This document shows positions 37,136 through 44,836 of a stretch of DNA of 64,000 bases, piece after piece; the stretch's first letter is position 1; each line of letters starts with the position of its first letter. Origin of the DNA: Kangiella sp. HZ709 (GTDB taxonomy: Bacteria; Pseudomonadota; Gammaproteobacteria; Enterobacterales; Kangiellaceae); NCBI RefSeq assembly GCF_009674675.1, contig NZ_WKJC01000002.1, forward strand, positions 248,001 to 312,000, given 5' to 3'. The position numbers and the translations under genes are program-made. The notes below the pieces were generated by a model. It did no database searches. It was not told the origin of the DNA and worked only from the letters and a program-made list of their open reading frames with translations.

Positions 37136-37547
37136 TGTTGCTTTCCCCGCTTTCATCTAGTTGTTTTTGTGGCTTTTGAAACTTCTCTTCATCAGTTTTT
37201 GCAGACTGGACCAAATCCTCCAGTGAAATGCCTAAGCGTTCAATCTTTTCTAATAATGCTGGCCATTCAATCGTTAAAAACTGCTCACGCTCTGCCGCTA
37301 ATAATTTTGCTTTAGCCCCTTCTGTGACAAACATTCCTAAACCTCTGCGTTTTTCTGCTAATTCGTTATCCACTAAAAGTTGGTAAGCCTTAGATACGGT
37401 TATTGGATTCAGCTTATATTCTGCTGAAATATTTCGTACCGAAGGTAACGCTTCTCCCTCTGCAATTGCGCCTTCAAGGATCATATTAAGAACCTTGTCT
37501 TTTAATTGCAGATAAATTGGTTGGGTATCATCCCAGTGTACTTGCAT
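37128..37547 (-). CDS. GntR family (YtrA-type) transcriptional regulator
   Basis: 139-residue regulator with an N-terminal winged helix-turn-helix (QPIYLQLKDKVLNMILEGAI, LPSVRNISAEYKLNPITVSKAY, ELAEKRRGLGMFV) and a short helical tail, the size of YtrA-type GntR proteins that lack a large effector domain. Members repress their own ABC transporter operon. A 22-bp palindrome with GTGTTATA and TATAACAC arms is 84 bp upstream of the start, in the predicted promoter. Co-transcription with the ATPase and permease is shown by overlapping ends. Confidence 0.92.
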   Translation of the reverse strand: MQVHWDDTQPIYLQLKDKVLNMILEGAIAEGEALPSVRNISAEYKLNPITVSKAYQLLVDNELAEKRRGLGMFVTEGAKAKLLAAEREQFLTIEWPALLEKIERLGISLEDLVQSAKTDEEKFQKPQKQLDESGESNNG

Positions 37548-37630
37548 ACCTTTGTCCTAATTGAGTAACTATGGTTGCGAAACTCGTCGCTTGGTTCGGC
37601 TTAAGACATCTTAAGTGTTATGCCGATTTA

Positions 37631-37665
37631 GTGTTATACTAATATATAACACCTATTCACGTCAA
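37631..37665 (-). promoter_or_regulatory. gntR-ABC promoter and operator
   Basis: TTGACG on the minus strand (37660-37665) is followed 18 bp on by TAGTAT. The spacer and -10 are covered by an inverted repeat GTGTTATA (37631-37638) / TATAACAC (37645-37652). A further GTGTTAT half-site is at 37615-37621. The layout fits autorepression by the YtrA-type regulator. Confidence 0.65.
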
Positions 37666-37793
37666 GCTTGTTTCACAAATAATTTTTCTCCAAGAATATA
37701 AATATATGATTTTGCTAGTATATTTTTATAGAATAGCTAACATAGATTTTAACTAAAGTTCGTTAATGACTGTTATAGTCAGGGTGATATAGC

Positions 37794-38750
37794 TTGAGTA
37801 ACACACCTAAAATAGCTTTTGGGATACTCTTATTATTGAGCATAGCAGCCCTTTTTGGCTGGTTAAATGCCAGTTATGCGTTAGCCAGTGGCTTAATTTT
37901 AGGTTGGTTTGCCAATGGCCGATATCAACCACTAGAAAGCTCATCATTAAACAAGTGGGCTTCATTACTACTCAAAATCGCAATTGTGATCTTAGGCTTT
38001 TCGCTTCCGGTGACAGAATTACTAGCAACCGCTAAAACCGGCTTTGGGTTAACAGTCGCCGTTATTGGCGGAACCCTATTAATCGGATTACTGTTATCTA
38101 AGGCACTTAAACTTAACAACGAAATCGCTTGGTTAATCAGCTCGGGAACGGCTATCTGCGGTGGTAGTGCTATTGCCGCCATAGGTTCTTCAATCAAAGC
38201 TTCAGGCAATAATATGGCCCTTTGCTTAGCCATCGTATTTATTCTAAATGCCGTCGCACTGTTCCTCTACCCCATCATTGGTCACTGGCTTGGACTTTCT
38301 CAGTTACAGTTCGGTCTTTGGGCTGCCATTGGAATACACGATACTTCCAGTGTAGTTGGTGCTGCATCTCAATATGGGGAAGAAGCTTTAAATGTAGCCA
38401 CCACCACAAAATTATCACGAGCACTCTGGATAATCCCTGTTGCATTATTAGCGGCATTCATTTCCAATAAAAAGGCCACTGAGAATCAGAGCACTAAAGT
38501 GACTATTCCATGGTTTATTGTTTTATTTATCGTTGCCAGTTTTATGAGTGATTTTTTGCCGCTTGATACGATGAAACCGAATATTCAGTTTGTTGCTAAA
38601 AGTCTATTTGCGCTGAGCTTACTTTGGATGGGCGCAAGTTTAAATAAAAAGAGTATATTAGGCATCTCTCCTAAAGCCTTTATTCTCGGCATTATCTTAT
38701 GGTTGTTAATTTCAATCATAGGACTAACAGTGATTTATTGGTATTTCTAA
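37794..38750 (+). CDS. YeiH/UPF0324 family putative sulfate exporter-like membrane protein
   Basis: 318-residue polytopic protein with about ten helices. Characteristic elements are ALASGLILGWFANG, LLKIAIVILGFSLPVTELL, SSGTAICGGSAIAAIGSSI and GIHDTSSVVGAASQYG, which define the Cons_hypoth698 family. Members are annotated as sulfate or sulfonate-type exporters, mostly by homology; the true substrate here is unknown. It begins with TTG after AGGGTGAT. It is divergent from gntR and overlaps nudC by one base (TAATG). Confidence 0.86.
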   Translation: MSNTPKIAFGILLLLSIAALFGWLNASYALASGLILGWFANGRYQPLESSSLNKWASLLLKIAIVILGFSLPVTELLATAKTGFGLTVAVIGGTLLIGLLLSKALKLNNEIAWLISSGTAICGGSAIAAIGSSIKASGNNMALCLAIVFILNAVALFLYPIIGHWLGLSQLQFGLWAAIGIHDTSSVVGAASQYGEEALNVATTTKLSRALWIIPVALLAAFISNKKATENQSTKVTIPWFIVLFIVASFMSDFLPLDTMKPNIQFVAKSLFALSLLWMGASLNKKSILGISPKAFILGIILWLLISIIGLTVIYWYF

Positions 38751-39646
38751 TGTTTACTTTTCAGTTTGACCAGCTCAATAGACAAGGCGAAATGCGCCAA
38801 GATAACGCTTTCATTAAATCAGCTATTGACCACCCCAATACACTATTCTTACCCGTATTTAGACAAACGGTTTCAAGCACAGAAAAAGGTGCTAATTGGT
38901 TAAGTAAGAGTGAACTAGCTGAGAGAGTTGGTAAGCTTTCGGATATTCATTTTATCTATTTAGGCTTAATTGATGAGCAGCATTATTTTGCCTATCGTGT
39001 GTCTGGACAGCAAGCATTAGAGACTATCTCGTCAAACAGCAGTAATTTACGCAGCTTAATAGCGGTTTTGAATGAAAGAGATAGCTATCTAGTCAATGTC
39101 GCTACAGCTCTAAATCAATGGCATAGCGTCCATCAATTTTGTGGTTACTGTGGTAATGAAACCTACGCCATGGACTCAGGTTTTGTCCGTAAATGCAGTA
39201 ATCAAGAATGTGCTAAGCAACACTTCCCACGAACCGATCCGGCTATTATTGTCGCTATCACCCATACCGATGATAAAGGTCACGAAAAAATACTTTTAGG
39301 CCGTCAATCTACCTGGGAAGAAAACCGTTATTCGAATGTCGCAGGCTTTGTTGAACCTGGCGAAAGCCTTGAACAGGCGGTAAAAAGAGAAGCGTTAGAA
39401 GAAGTTGGAATTGAACTTAGCCAGGTGGAATATATCACATCGCAACCTTGGCCTTTTCCTCAATCGGTTATGCTTGGCTTTAAAGCCAAGGCAGTAACCA
39501 CTGAAATAATCTTAAAAGATAAAGAGTTGGAAAATGCGGCTTGGTTTTCACGTGAAGAAATTCACAATCTTATTAAAGCTGAAAAGTTAATTCTGCCAAT
39601 GAACTATTCTATCTCAAGGCATATTATCGATCTTTGGTTAAAGTGA
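38750..39646 (+). CDS. nudC: NAD(+)/NADH pyrophosphatase
   Basis: NudC hydrolyses NADH to NMNH and AMP and removes NAD caps from RNA. The 298 residues show an N-terminal domain, a zinc ribbon with the four cysteines in FCGYCGNET and KCSNQECAK, a Nudix box GFVEPGESLEQAVKREALEEVG (22 residues in total, given here in parts by its G, E, REALEE and G), and the NudC-specific SQPWPFPQSVMLGF. The start at 38750 lies in the stop of the transporter gene; a longer frame reads into it. A clear NudC. Confidence 0.94.
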   Translation: MFTFQFDQLNRQGEMRQDNAFIKSAIDHPNTLFLPVFRQTVSSTEKGANWLSKSELAERVGKLSDIHFIYLGLIDEQHYFAYRVSGQQALETISSNSSNLRSLIAVLNERDSYLVNVATALNQWHSVHQFCGYCGNETYAMDSGFVRKCSNQECAKQHFPRTDPAIIVAITHTDDKGHEKILLGRQSTWEENRYSNVAGFVEPGESLEQAVKREALEEVGIELSQVEYITSQPWPFPQSVMLGFKAKAVTTEIILKDKELENAAWFSREEIHNLIKAEKLILPMNYSISRHIIDLWLK

Positions 39647-39713
39647 TATTTGGTTCAAGGGAACTTTAGTTAAAGGATCTTCAAGAGAAAGATAACTTAC
39701 TTATAAAACGCTG

Positions 39714-40658
39714 CTAGTGTGCAGGAAATGCTAGAACTTGTTTAATGTGTTTTAAGTTCAAATGAATCATCAATAATCTATCAAGACCCAACGCAATTCC
39801 GGCACATTGAGGCAAACCACTTTCTAACCCCTGAATAAAGTTGGTATCGATATCAACTTCTTCTAAGCCATTAGCTTTTCGCCATGCATTATCCGCTTTA
39901 AAACGCTCTAATTGCTCACCAGAATCCTGTAACTCATTAAAGCCATTGGCTAGCTCAAAGCCTTCAATATAGACTTCAAACCTTTGTGCAACTTTTGGAT
40001 TTTTAGGATCGATTTTTGCTAACGCTGACTGACTTGCAGGAAAGTCTATAATAAATGTTATGGTGTTTTCTGTGCCGAGCTTAGGCTCAATTTGATCTTC
40101 AAATAATAGACTTAAATAATCATCAGGCTCTAAATTATCTGGCAATTCACCTAATGTTTTTTCCGATAAAATTTTTAATTGTTCTAAACTGATGGTAAAA
40201 GGATTAATGTTTAAAAAGACTTTGAAAGCTTCTTGATAAGAGTAATTAACTCTTTGCCTTTGGCCTAAAACTTTTACCAACAATTCAAATGTTTCATCCA
40301 TCAAGGCCCAGTGATCAAAATCTACTCGATACCACTCCAGCATAGTGAACTCAGGGTTGTGTCGAGCGCCTGATTCTTCTAGTCTAAAAGCCTTGCCAAT
40401 TTGGTAAATTGAGCCCGAACCAGCTGCTAATAAACGCTTCATTGCATACTCAGGAGATGTCTGCAAAAAACCCGGCGAACTATAAACCCCGTGCACTTGC
40501 ATCGACTGCATATAGCGATCCGTCACCCCGTGCTGCATCAACAAAGGAGTCTCAACTTCTAACACATTTTTTCCAGCAAAAAATTCACGGATCTGGACAT
40601 ACAACTCAGCACGAGCTTTTAAAGTTTCGATAGAGCAGGAAGGTTGCCAATTACTCAT
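39714..40658 (-). CDS. epmA: elongation factor P (R)-beta-lysine ligase
   Basis: EpmA attaches (R)-beta-lysine made by EpmB to Lys34 of EF-P, which helps ribosomes through polyproline. It is a lysyl-tRNA synthetase catalytic core lacking the anticodon domain, and the 314 residues fit that size (E. coli 325). Visible class II motifs are VETPLLMQHGVTDRYMQS, FRLEESGARHNPEFTMLEWY and GIALGLDRLLMIHL. AAAGGA precedes the ATG. It is convergent with nudC and lies 540 bp from efp, separated by a small membrane-protein gene. Confidence 0.94.
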   Translation of the reverse strand: MSNWQPSCSIETLKARAELYVQIREFFAGKNVLEVETPLLMQHGVTDRYMQSMQVHGVYSSPGFLQTSPEYAMKRLLAAGSGSIYQIGKAFRLEESGARHNPEFTMLEWYRVDFDHWALMDETFELLVKVLGQRQRVNYSYQEAFKVFLNINPFTISLEQLKILSEKTLGELPDNLEPDDYLSLLFEDQIEPKLGTENTITFIIDFPASQSALAKIDPKNPKVAQRFEVYIEGFELANGFNELQDSGEQLERFKADNAWRKANGLEEVDIDTNFIQGLESGLPQCAGIALGLDRLLMIHLNLKHIKQVLAFPAH

Positions 40659-40755
40659 TCCTTTGCCCCCACAAAAAAACGAATCAAAGAAAAGGGCCCT
40701 AAATATTCGGTTATTCCGCTAATGACACCCCTCATTAAAGAGATTATTAAAAACA

Positions 40756-41064
40756 TTAAACGAACCATTTAATGACAGTATATGCCCCGAAGAATATGAG
40801 AGCGGCTATCATCAATAAAACACATCCTAAAATTTGATTTGCAAGAATGGTTTTATTCGAATCTTTAGGTTGCTTAAACCAATCTGAAGGTAACTTTTTA
40901 ACTCCCACATAATCACCTAGCTCAGAAGAAAAAAACTCTCCTTTTGCTAAAGCTTCTTCGCAGGCTCTCATTAAATTCCTTATACCCTCTTCATCCCCAA
41001 CAATGCAGTCCTCATGGTCGATCCATTCAGAACCATCCCTCAAATTTGCTTGTTTCCGTTTCAC
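40756..41064 (-). CDS. 102-residue tail-anchored membrane protein of unknown function
   Basis: Acidic soluble N-terminus (EWIDHEDCIVGDEEGIRNLM...ACEEALAKGE) and one C-terminal membrane helix (residues 74-98, ANQILGCVLLMIAALIFFGA). It starts with GTG six bases after AAGGAG. The pattern WIDHEDCIVGDEEGIRNL resembles small immunity-type proteins (Imm32-like) that I recall only loosely, so this is weak. It lies between epmA and efp on the same strand, with an unusual nested hairpin between it and efp. No toxin gene is nearby. Confidence 0.7.
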   Translation of the reverse strand: MKRKQANLRDGSEWIDHEDCIVGDEEGIRNLMRACEEALAKGEFFSSELGDYVGVKKLPSDWFKQPKDSNKTILANQILGCVLLMIAALIFFGAYTVIKWFV

Positions 41065-41105
41065 TAAAACTCCTTTAACGCAGGGGAAATTGGCTTAATC
41101 GAGGC

Positions 41106-41166
41106 AAATGATAATTTTGGACGCGCAGTTGGCTTGTAGCCAATGAGCACAACAAAATTATCATTT
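41106..41166. repeat. 61-bp nested inverted repeat downstream of efp
   Basis: Outer arms of 14 bp are perfect: AAATGATAATTTTG (41106-41119) and CAAAATTATCATTT (41153-41166). Inside is a second hairpin TTGGCT-TGT-AGCCAA (41129-41143). No T-run follows on either strand in the manner of a rho-independent terminator. It could be an mRNA stability or cruciform element. Confidence 0.6.
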
Positions 41167-41199
41167 AACGAAGAGTGAGACGATTTTAACAAGTTAAGG

Positions 41200-41763
41200 T
41201 TAAGCGCGGGAAACGTATTCGTTGGTGCGCGTATCGATTTTAAGTTTATCCCCAATATTCACAAACAAAGGCACTCGTACTACCGCACCAGTATGCATGG
41301 TCGCAGGTTTAGAGCCGCCCCCTGAAGTATCGCCCTTTAGTCCTGGGTCGGTATCAGTCACCTCTAGTACTACAAAATTCGGTGGGTTAATTTGAATAGG
41401 ATTTCCGTTCCAAAGCATTACGTGGCACTTATCTTGTTCAATAAGGTATTTAGCATTATCACCTACCGCTTTGGAATCTGCAGATACTTGCTCGAAAGTA
41501 TCAGAATCCATGAAATACCAGAACTCGCCATCAGTATATAAATACTCCATTGACGTATCTAAAATATCGGCTGTTTCTATAGATTCACCGGATTTAAAAG
41601 TTTTTTCAACGGTTCTGCCCGTAAGTAAGTATAATACTTTAGTTTTACTAAAAGCTTGGCCTTTACCAGGACGAACGAATTGATTATCAACTACGCTGCA
41701 TGGCTCGCCATCAAGCATGATTTTGATACCGTTACGTAAGTCATTTGTAGTTATAGTGCCCAT
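41200..41763 (-). CDS. efp: elongation factor P
   Basis: EF-P binds the ribosome E/P site and relieves stalling at polyproline. The 188 residues match the standard length. K34 in [10 protein letters not shown] is the conserved lysine that EpmA beta-lysylates; both modification genes are in this window. The C-terminal signature ([26 protein letters not shown], in parts) is present. The start at 41763 ([10 protein letters not shown]) has AGAGGA just upstream; a frame to 41868 would run into the divergent epmB. Only 23 bp separate it from epmB. Confidence 0.96.
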   Translation of the reverse strand: MGTITTNDLRNGIKIMLDGEPCSVVDNQFVRPGKGQAFSKTKVLYLLTGRTVEKTFKSGESIETADILDTSMEYLYTDGEFWYFMDSDTFEQVSADSKAVGDNAKYLIEQDKCHVMLWNGNPIQINPPNFVVLEVTDTDPGLKGDTSGGGSKPATMHTGAVVRVPLFVNIGDKLKIDTRTNEYVSRA

Positions 41764-41770
41764 AAATCCT

Positions 41771-41786
41771 CTAAATTTAGCTAAAT
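41771..41786. promoter_or_regulatory. overlapping palindromes in the efp-epmB start-to-start gap
   Basis: The 23-bp gap between the divergent start codons contains CTAAATTTAG (41771-41780) and ATTTAGCTAAAT (41775-41786), both perfect. There is no room for normal promoters in the gap, so promoters must lie inside the coding regions. Confidence 0.35.
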
Positions 41787-42827
41787 ATGATTCAAAACGT
41801 GCAGATTCTACCTCGAAATGAGGCTTATTGGCAGGATAATGAGTGGAAAAAGTTACTTTCCACTGCAATTCGCGATCCCAATGAGCTGTTGCGCCTGCTT
41901 GAATTGGATATAGCCGAGCTGCCCTATCAATTGGATAAAGACCAAAGCTTTAAAACCTTGGTGCCTTTGAGTTTCGTAGAGAGAATGCAAAAAACCGACC
42001 CAAGCGACCCTTTGTTGCTACAGGTTTTGCCTCTTTCAGAAGAAAGTATCAGAGTAAGCGGATACAGCAACGATCCTTTGGGTGAATCCACAGCCTTAGC
42101 TCAAACCGGTATGGCTGGGTTATTGCATAAATACCAAAGTCGCGTGCTATTTATGTTGGCAACCCACTGTGCGGTTAATTGCCGCTATTGTTTTAGACGC
42201 GAGTTTCCCTATCAAGAAAATCGCGCTAGTAAACAAGACTGGCATCAATTAGCTACATATCTTAAAAAGAATCCGCAAATTAATGAAGTCATTATCAGTG
42301 GCGGCGATCCCTTAGCAGTCAATGATGCTTATCTGGTTGAATTTGTTGCTTTTATTGAACAAATACCACAAATCATCAGATTAAGAATCCACACCCGCTT
42401 ACCGGTAGTTATTCCGCAACGAGTGACCTCTAAACTCTTGAGTCTGACTAAGTCTCGTTTGCAAATGGTCATGGTTATGCATGTCAATCACCCCAATGAA
42501 ATCGATGATAAATTTACTTCGGCAATGCATAAATTAGCGCAAGCTGGTTTCACCTTATTAAATCAAAGTACCTTACTGAAAGGCATCAACGATTGCCCAA
42601 AAATATTATCAGAGTTAAGTGAAGTACTATTTTCAGCAAAAGTAACCCCTTACTATTTGCACATGCTTGACCGCGTTAATGGCGCCGCTCACTTTGCAGT
42701 TTCAAATAAAGACGCCAATGTTATTTATAAGCAATTACAGGCAAATCTAGCAGGGTTTCTAGTGCCAAAATTGGTGCAAGAAAAATCAGGTGAGCCAAAT
42801 AAGACTTTAGTTGATTTGACCATTTAA
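41787..42827 (+). CDS. epmB: EF-P beta-lysylation protein EpmB (lysine 2,3-aminomutase-like)
   Basis: Radical SAM enzyme that converts L-lysine to (R)-beta-lysine for EF-P modification. The 346 residues show the CxxxCxxC iron-sulfur motif at C128, C132 and C135 (CAVNCRYCF), the SGGDP segment for [13 protein letters not shown], and the PLP-binding type region near [14 protein letters not shown]. The overall pattern matches E. coli EpmB (342 residues). It is divergent from efp with a 23-bp gap and has no good Shine-Dalgarno sequence, so translation may be weak. Confidence 0.94.
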   Translation: MIQNVQILPRNEAYWQDNEWKKLLSTAIRDPNELLRLLELDIAELPYQLDKDQSFKTLVPLSFVERMQKTDPSDPLLLQVLPLSEESIRVSGYSNDPLGESTALAQTGMAGLLHKYQSRVLFMLATHCAVNCRYCFRREFPYQENRASKQDWHQLATYLKKNPQINEVIISGGDPLAVNDAYLVEFVAFIEQIPQIIRLRIHTRLPVVIPQRVTSKLLSLTKSRLQMVMVMHVNHPNEIDDKFTSAMHKLAQAGFTLLNQSTLLKGINDCPKILSELSEVLFSAKVTPYYLHMLDRVNGAAHFAVSNKDANVIYKQLQANLAGFLVPKLVQEKSGEPNKTLVDLTI

Positions 42828-42913
42828 AATCAATCACTTGCATATATTTATGCTAGATTTTGCTAACGTCATTGGGTAATATAGACCAAGAATAAAGGAA
42901 TAGGAGCATAGTA

Positions 42914-44686
42914 ATGGCGCTAGCAGAAGGCCCGCTAGGTTTAACCGTTCGCGTTAAACTCGATGTCAATGTTGAAAACATCCCAGACTCGGCAAGGAAG
43001 ATTCAGCGCTGGCTGAAAGAATTACCTGTGGTAGATTTAGGCGAAAGCGCCACCTTAGTTTTCCGCCTGCTTTACGATCTGAATCAATCACCCTTCACTC
43101 CCAGAGAAAGATTACACCTTCTCGAAGAGTTAAATGACATTTCTGACCAGCTCATTAGCTCCTTATCTGGAACCTACATTCACAGCCCGTTGAATCATGC
43201 ACCCAAGTTAAAATCTGCATCGGATTTAGTTCATGCCTTATCCACTGAACAAATTTTTGGCTATAACGCTGTAATAGAAGATTTAGTTGCCGATCCGGAC
43301 CGTTTAGCCAAACAAACAAAAACCGTATTGGTTTCGGCTTGCGCCAATGCACTAAAGTGCCAAGGCCTGATTCAACTACAGCGCTATCAGCTATACAAAA
43401 CCGTCGCATCAAAAGTGTGGCAACAACAAAATATTATTTATGCTAAAGCAGTAGAGCTTGGGGTTTTAGATCAAAAAATTAAAAGTGAATCTTCTGATCT
43501 GCAATCCATCAATCACCAATTCAAGCGCAATATAACATTATCAACTTGTAACCCTTTCCAAATGAAACATGGCGAAGTAAACGAGTGTTATCAAAGCTTG
43601 GATTTATTGTCGCCCTTGATTGAGGTCACCCCAAAAGTCAACCCGCTTACTTTGTATGCCTACTCCACCTCGCTAAATATTGCGCCGCAACCCAGTGATG
43701 CCATCGATAGTGAGAATGACAACTGGTTAGGGATTGACTTAAACCAAGCGGTAGATGCGGTTGAAAACAATGCCATCGAAAATGGCCAGGGCTTTTTAGG
43801 CCTGTTCCGCAAAAATACTGATTTAGAGCTAACAGAAAGTTTAAAAATTCACTTAATAGAACATTGGAAAACCGTCAAAAGCCGTAACTTTATTCGCATA
43901 AATACCGATGATGCGACTCAAGCAGCGATTGGTATGGCAGCTTCCCACCATTTTTTAGTAGAAAGATTGGGCGAAGAAGTTCGCGAACGTTTCTTTGGTA
44001 AACCAAAAGAAAAGCCGATGTTTGAAACAAGTGGCTTAAGCATTCAAGTTGAGGAAGATGATAGTCAACACAGTTTTGTTTGGAACCAAGAAAACACTTT
44101 TGGTAACGCATCCAATACTCCGCGTGCAAATGATGCTTTTGACTCTATCTATAAGCCTAGAGATTACGAACAGCGTCGCGAGGAAAACCAAAATAAGCCA
44201 TTTAAAGAGCTAAAAACTCGTAATGCTTATGAGTGGGTACACGGTTTAATTAAAGACGTAAGTCCCGCTGGTTTTTGTTTAGCATTTGAGAAATCGCCAT
44301 CAAATAATGTGGAATCGAATGAGCTAGTTACGGTACAAAACTACAAAAATGGCGAAATAGAATATAACCTAGGTTTGATTCGCTGGAACCGTTGGCACAA
44401 CCAAGATAGCTTCTTAATTGGAGTTGAGCTGATTTCTCCACAAGCGACTCCCGTACGCGCTACTTTGGATTGGGATTATGCCAAACCTGCCTATCATCAT
44501 AATGGGCTTTTATTACCTGAGATGCCGAATGTAGGAGTAGACAATAGTATTGTTTTACCCCCTATGGGTTATCGCTCAGGGCAAACAGTGGCCATTATGA
44601 CTCCGGGCCAAGAATATAAAATAGAACTCACTAAACGTATATTGCAAACCTCTAATTTTATTCAATTCCAGTATCAGCCTAAGTAA
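42914..44686 (+). CDS. large protein with C-terminal PilZ-like domain
   Basis: 590-residue cytosolic protein. The N-terminal 300 residues are helical and show no recognised enzyme motif. Near 430-590 is a PilZ-like part: WVHGLIKDVSPAGFCLAF with the (D/N)xSxxG-type DVSPAG at 448-453. A classical RxxxR c-di-GMP-binding arginine pair is not evident, so nucleotide binding is unproven. The spacer before the next gene (a FimX-like protein) is 150 bp. The adjacency suggests a role in c-di-GMP or pilus control. An AGGAG-type ribosome site lies before the ATG (ATAGGAGCATAGTA). Confidence 0.8.
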   Translation: MALAEGPLGLTVRVKLDVNVENIPDSARKIQRWLKELPVVDLGESATLVFRLLYDLNQSPFTPRERLHLLEELNDISDQLISSLSGTYIHSPLNHAPKLKSASDLVHALSTEQIFGYNAVIEDLVADPDRLAKQTKTVLVSACANALKCQGLIQLQRYQLYKTVASKVWQQQNIIYAKAVELGVLDQKIKSESSDLQSINHQFKRNITLSTCNPFQMKHGEVNECYQSLDLLSPLIEVTPKVNPLTLYAYSTSLNIAPQPSDAIDSENDNWLGIDLNQAVDAVENNAIENGQGFLGLFRKNTDLELTESLKIHLIEHWKTVKSRNFIRINTDDATQAAIGMAASHHFLVERLGEEVRERFFGKPKEKPMFETSGLSIQVEEDDSQHSFVWNQENTFGNASNTPRANDAFDSIYKPRDYEQRREENQNKPFKELKTRNAYEWVHGLIKDVSPAGFCLAFEKSPSNNVESNELVTVQNYKNGEIEYNLGLIRWNRWHNQDSFLIGVELISPQATPVRATLDWDYAKPAYHHNGLLLPEMPNVGVDNSIVLPPMGYRSGQTVAIMTPGQEYKIELTKRILQTSNFIQFQYQPK

Positions 44687-44836
44687 TATTGGAATAGCTT
44701 TTAAATAGATGCTTGCAAGGTTAGTAAGTTTTTACTTTTGTTAATATTAAAATACTGTTAAATTTGTGCTTCAGTTAATACATTTTTTTGCCAATCTGGT
44801 TAAGATTGTGCTCAACGCTTTTATAGACTATATCCA

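Noticed and set aside
41065-41199. Possible integron attC site flanking a cassette (the 102-residue gene), suggested by GTTAAA-type ends and a hairpin.
   Set aside because: The RYYYAAC and GTTRRRY ends do not pair with each other, the hairpin arms lie outside the expected positions, and no further cassette or integrase is present.
41064-41255. 63-residue minus-strand frame across the efp 3' end and the hairpin.
   Set aside because: It overlaps efp in another frame, has no ribosome site and codes a composition-driven sequence.
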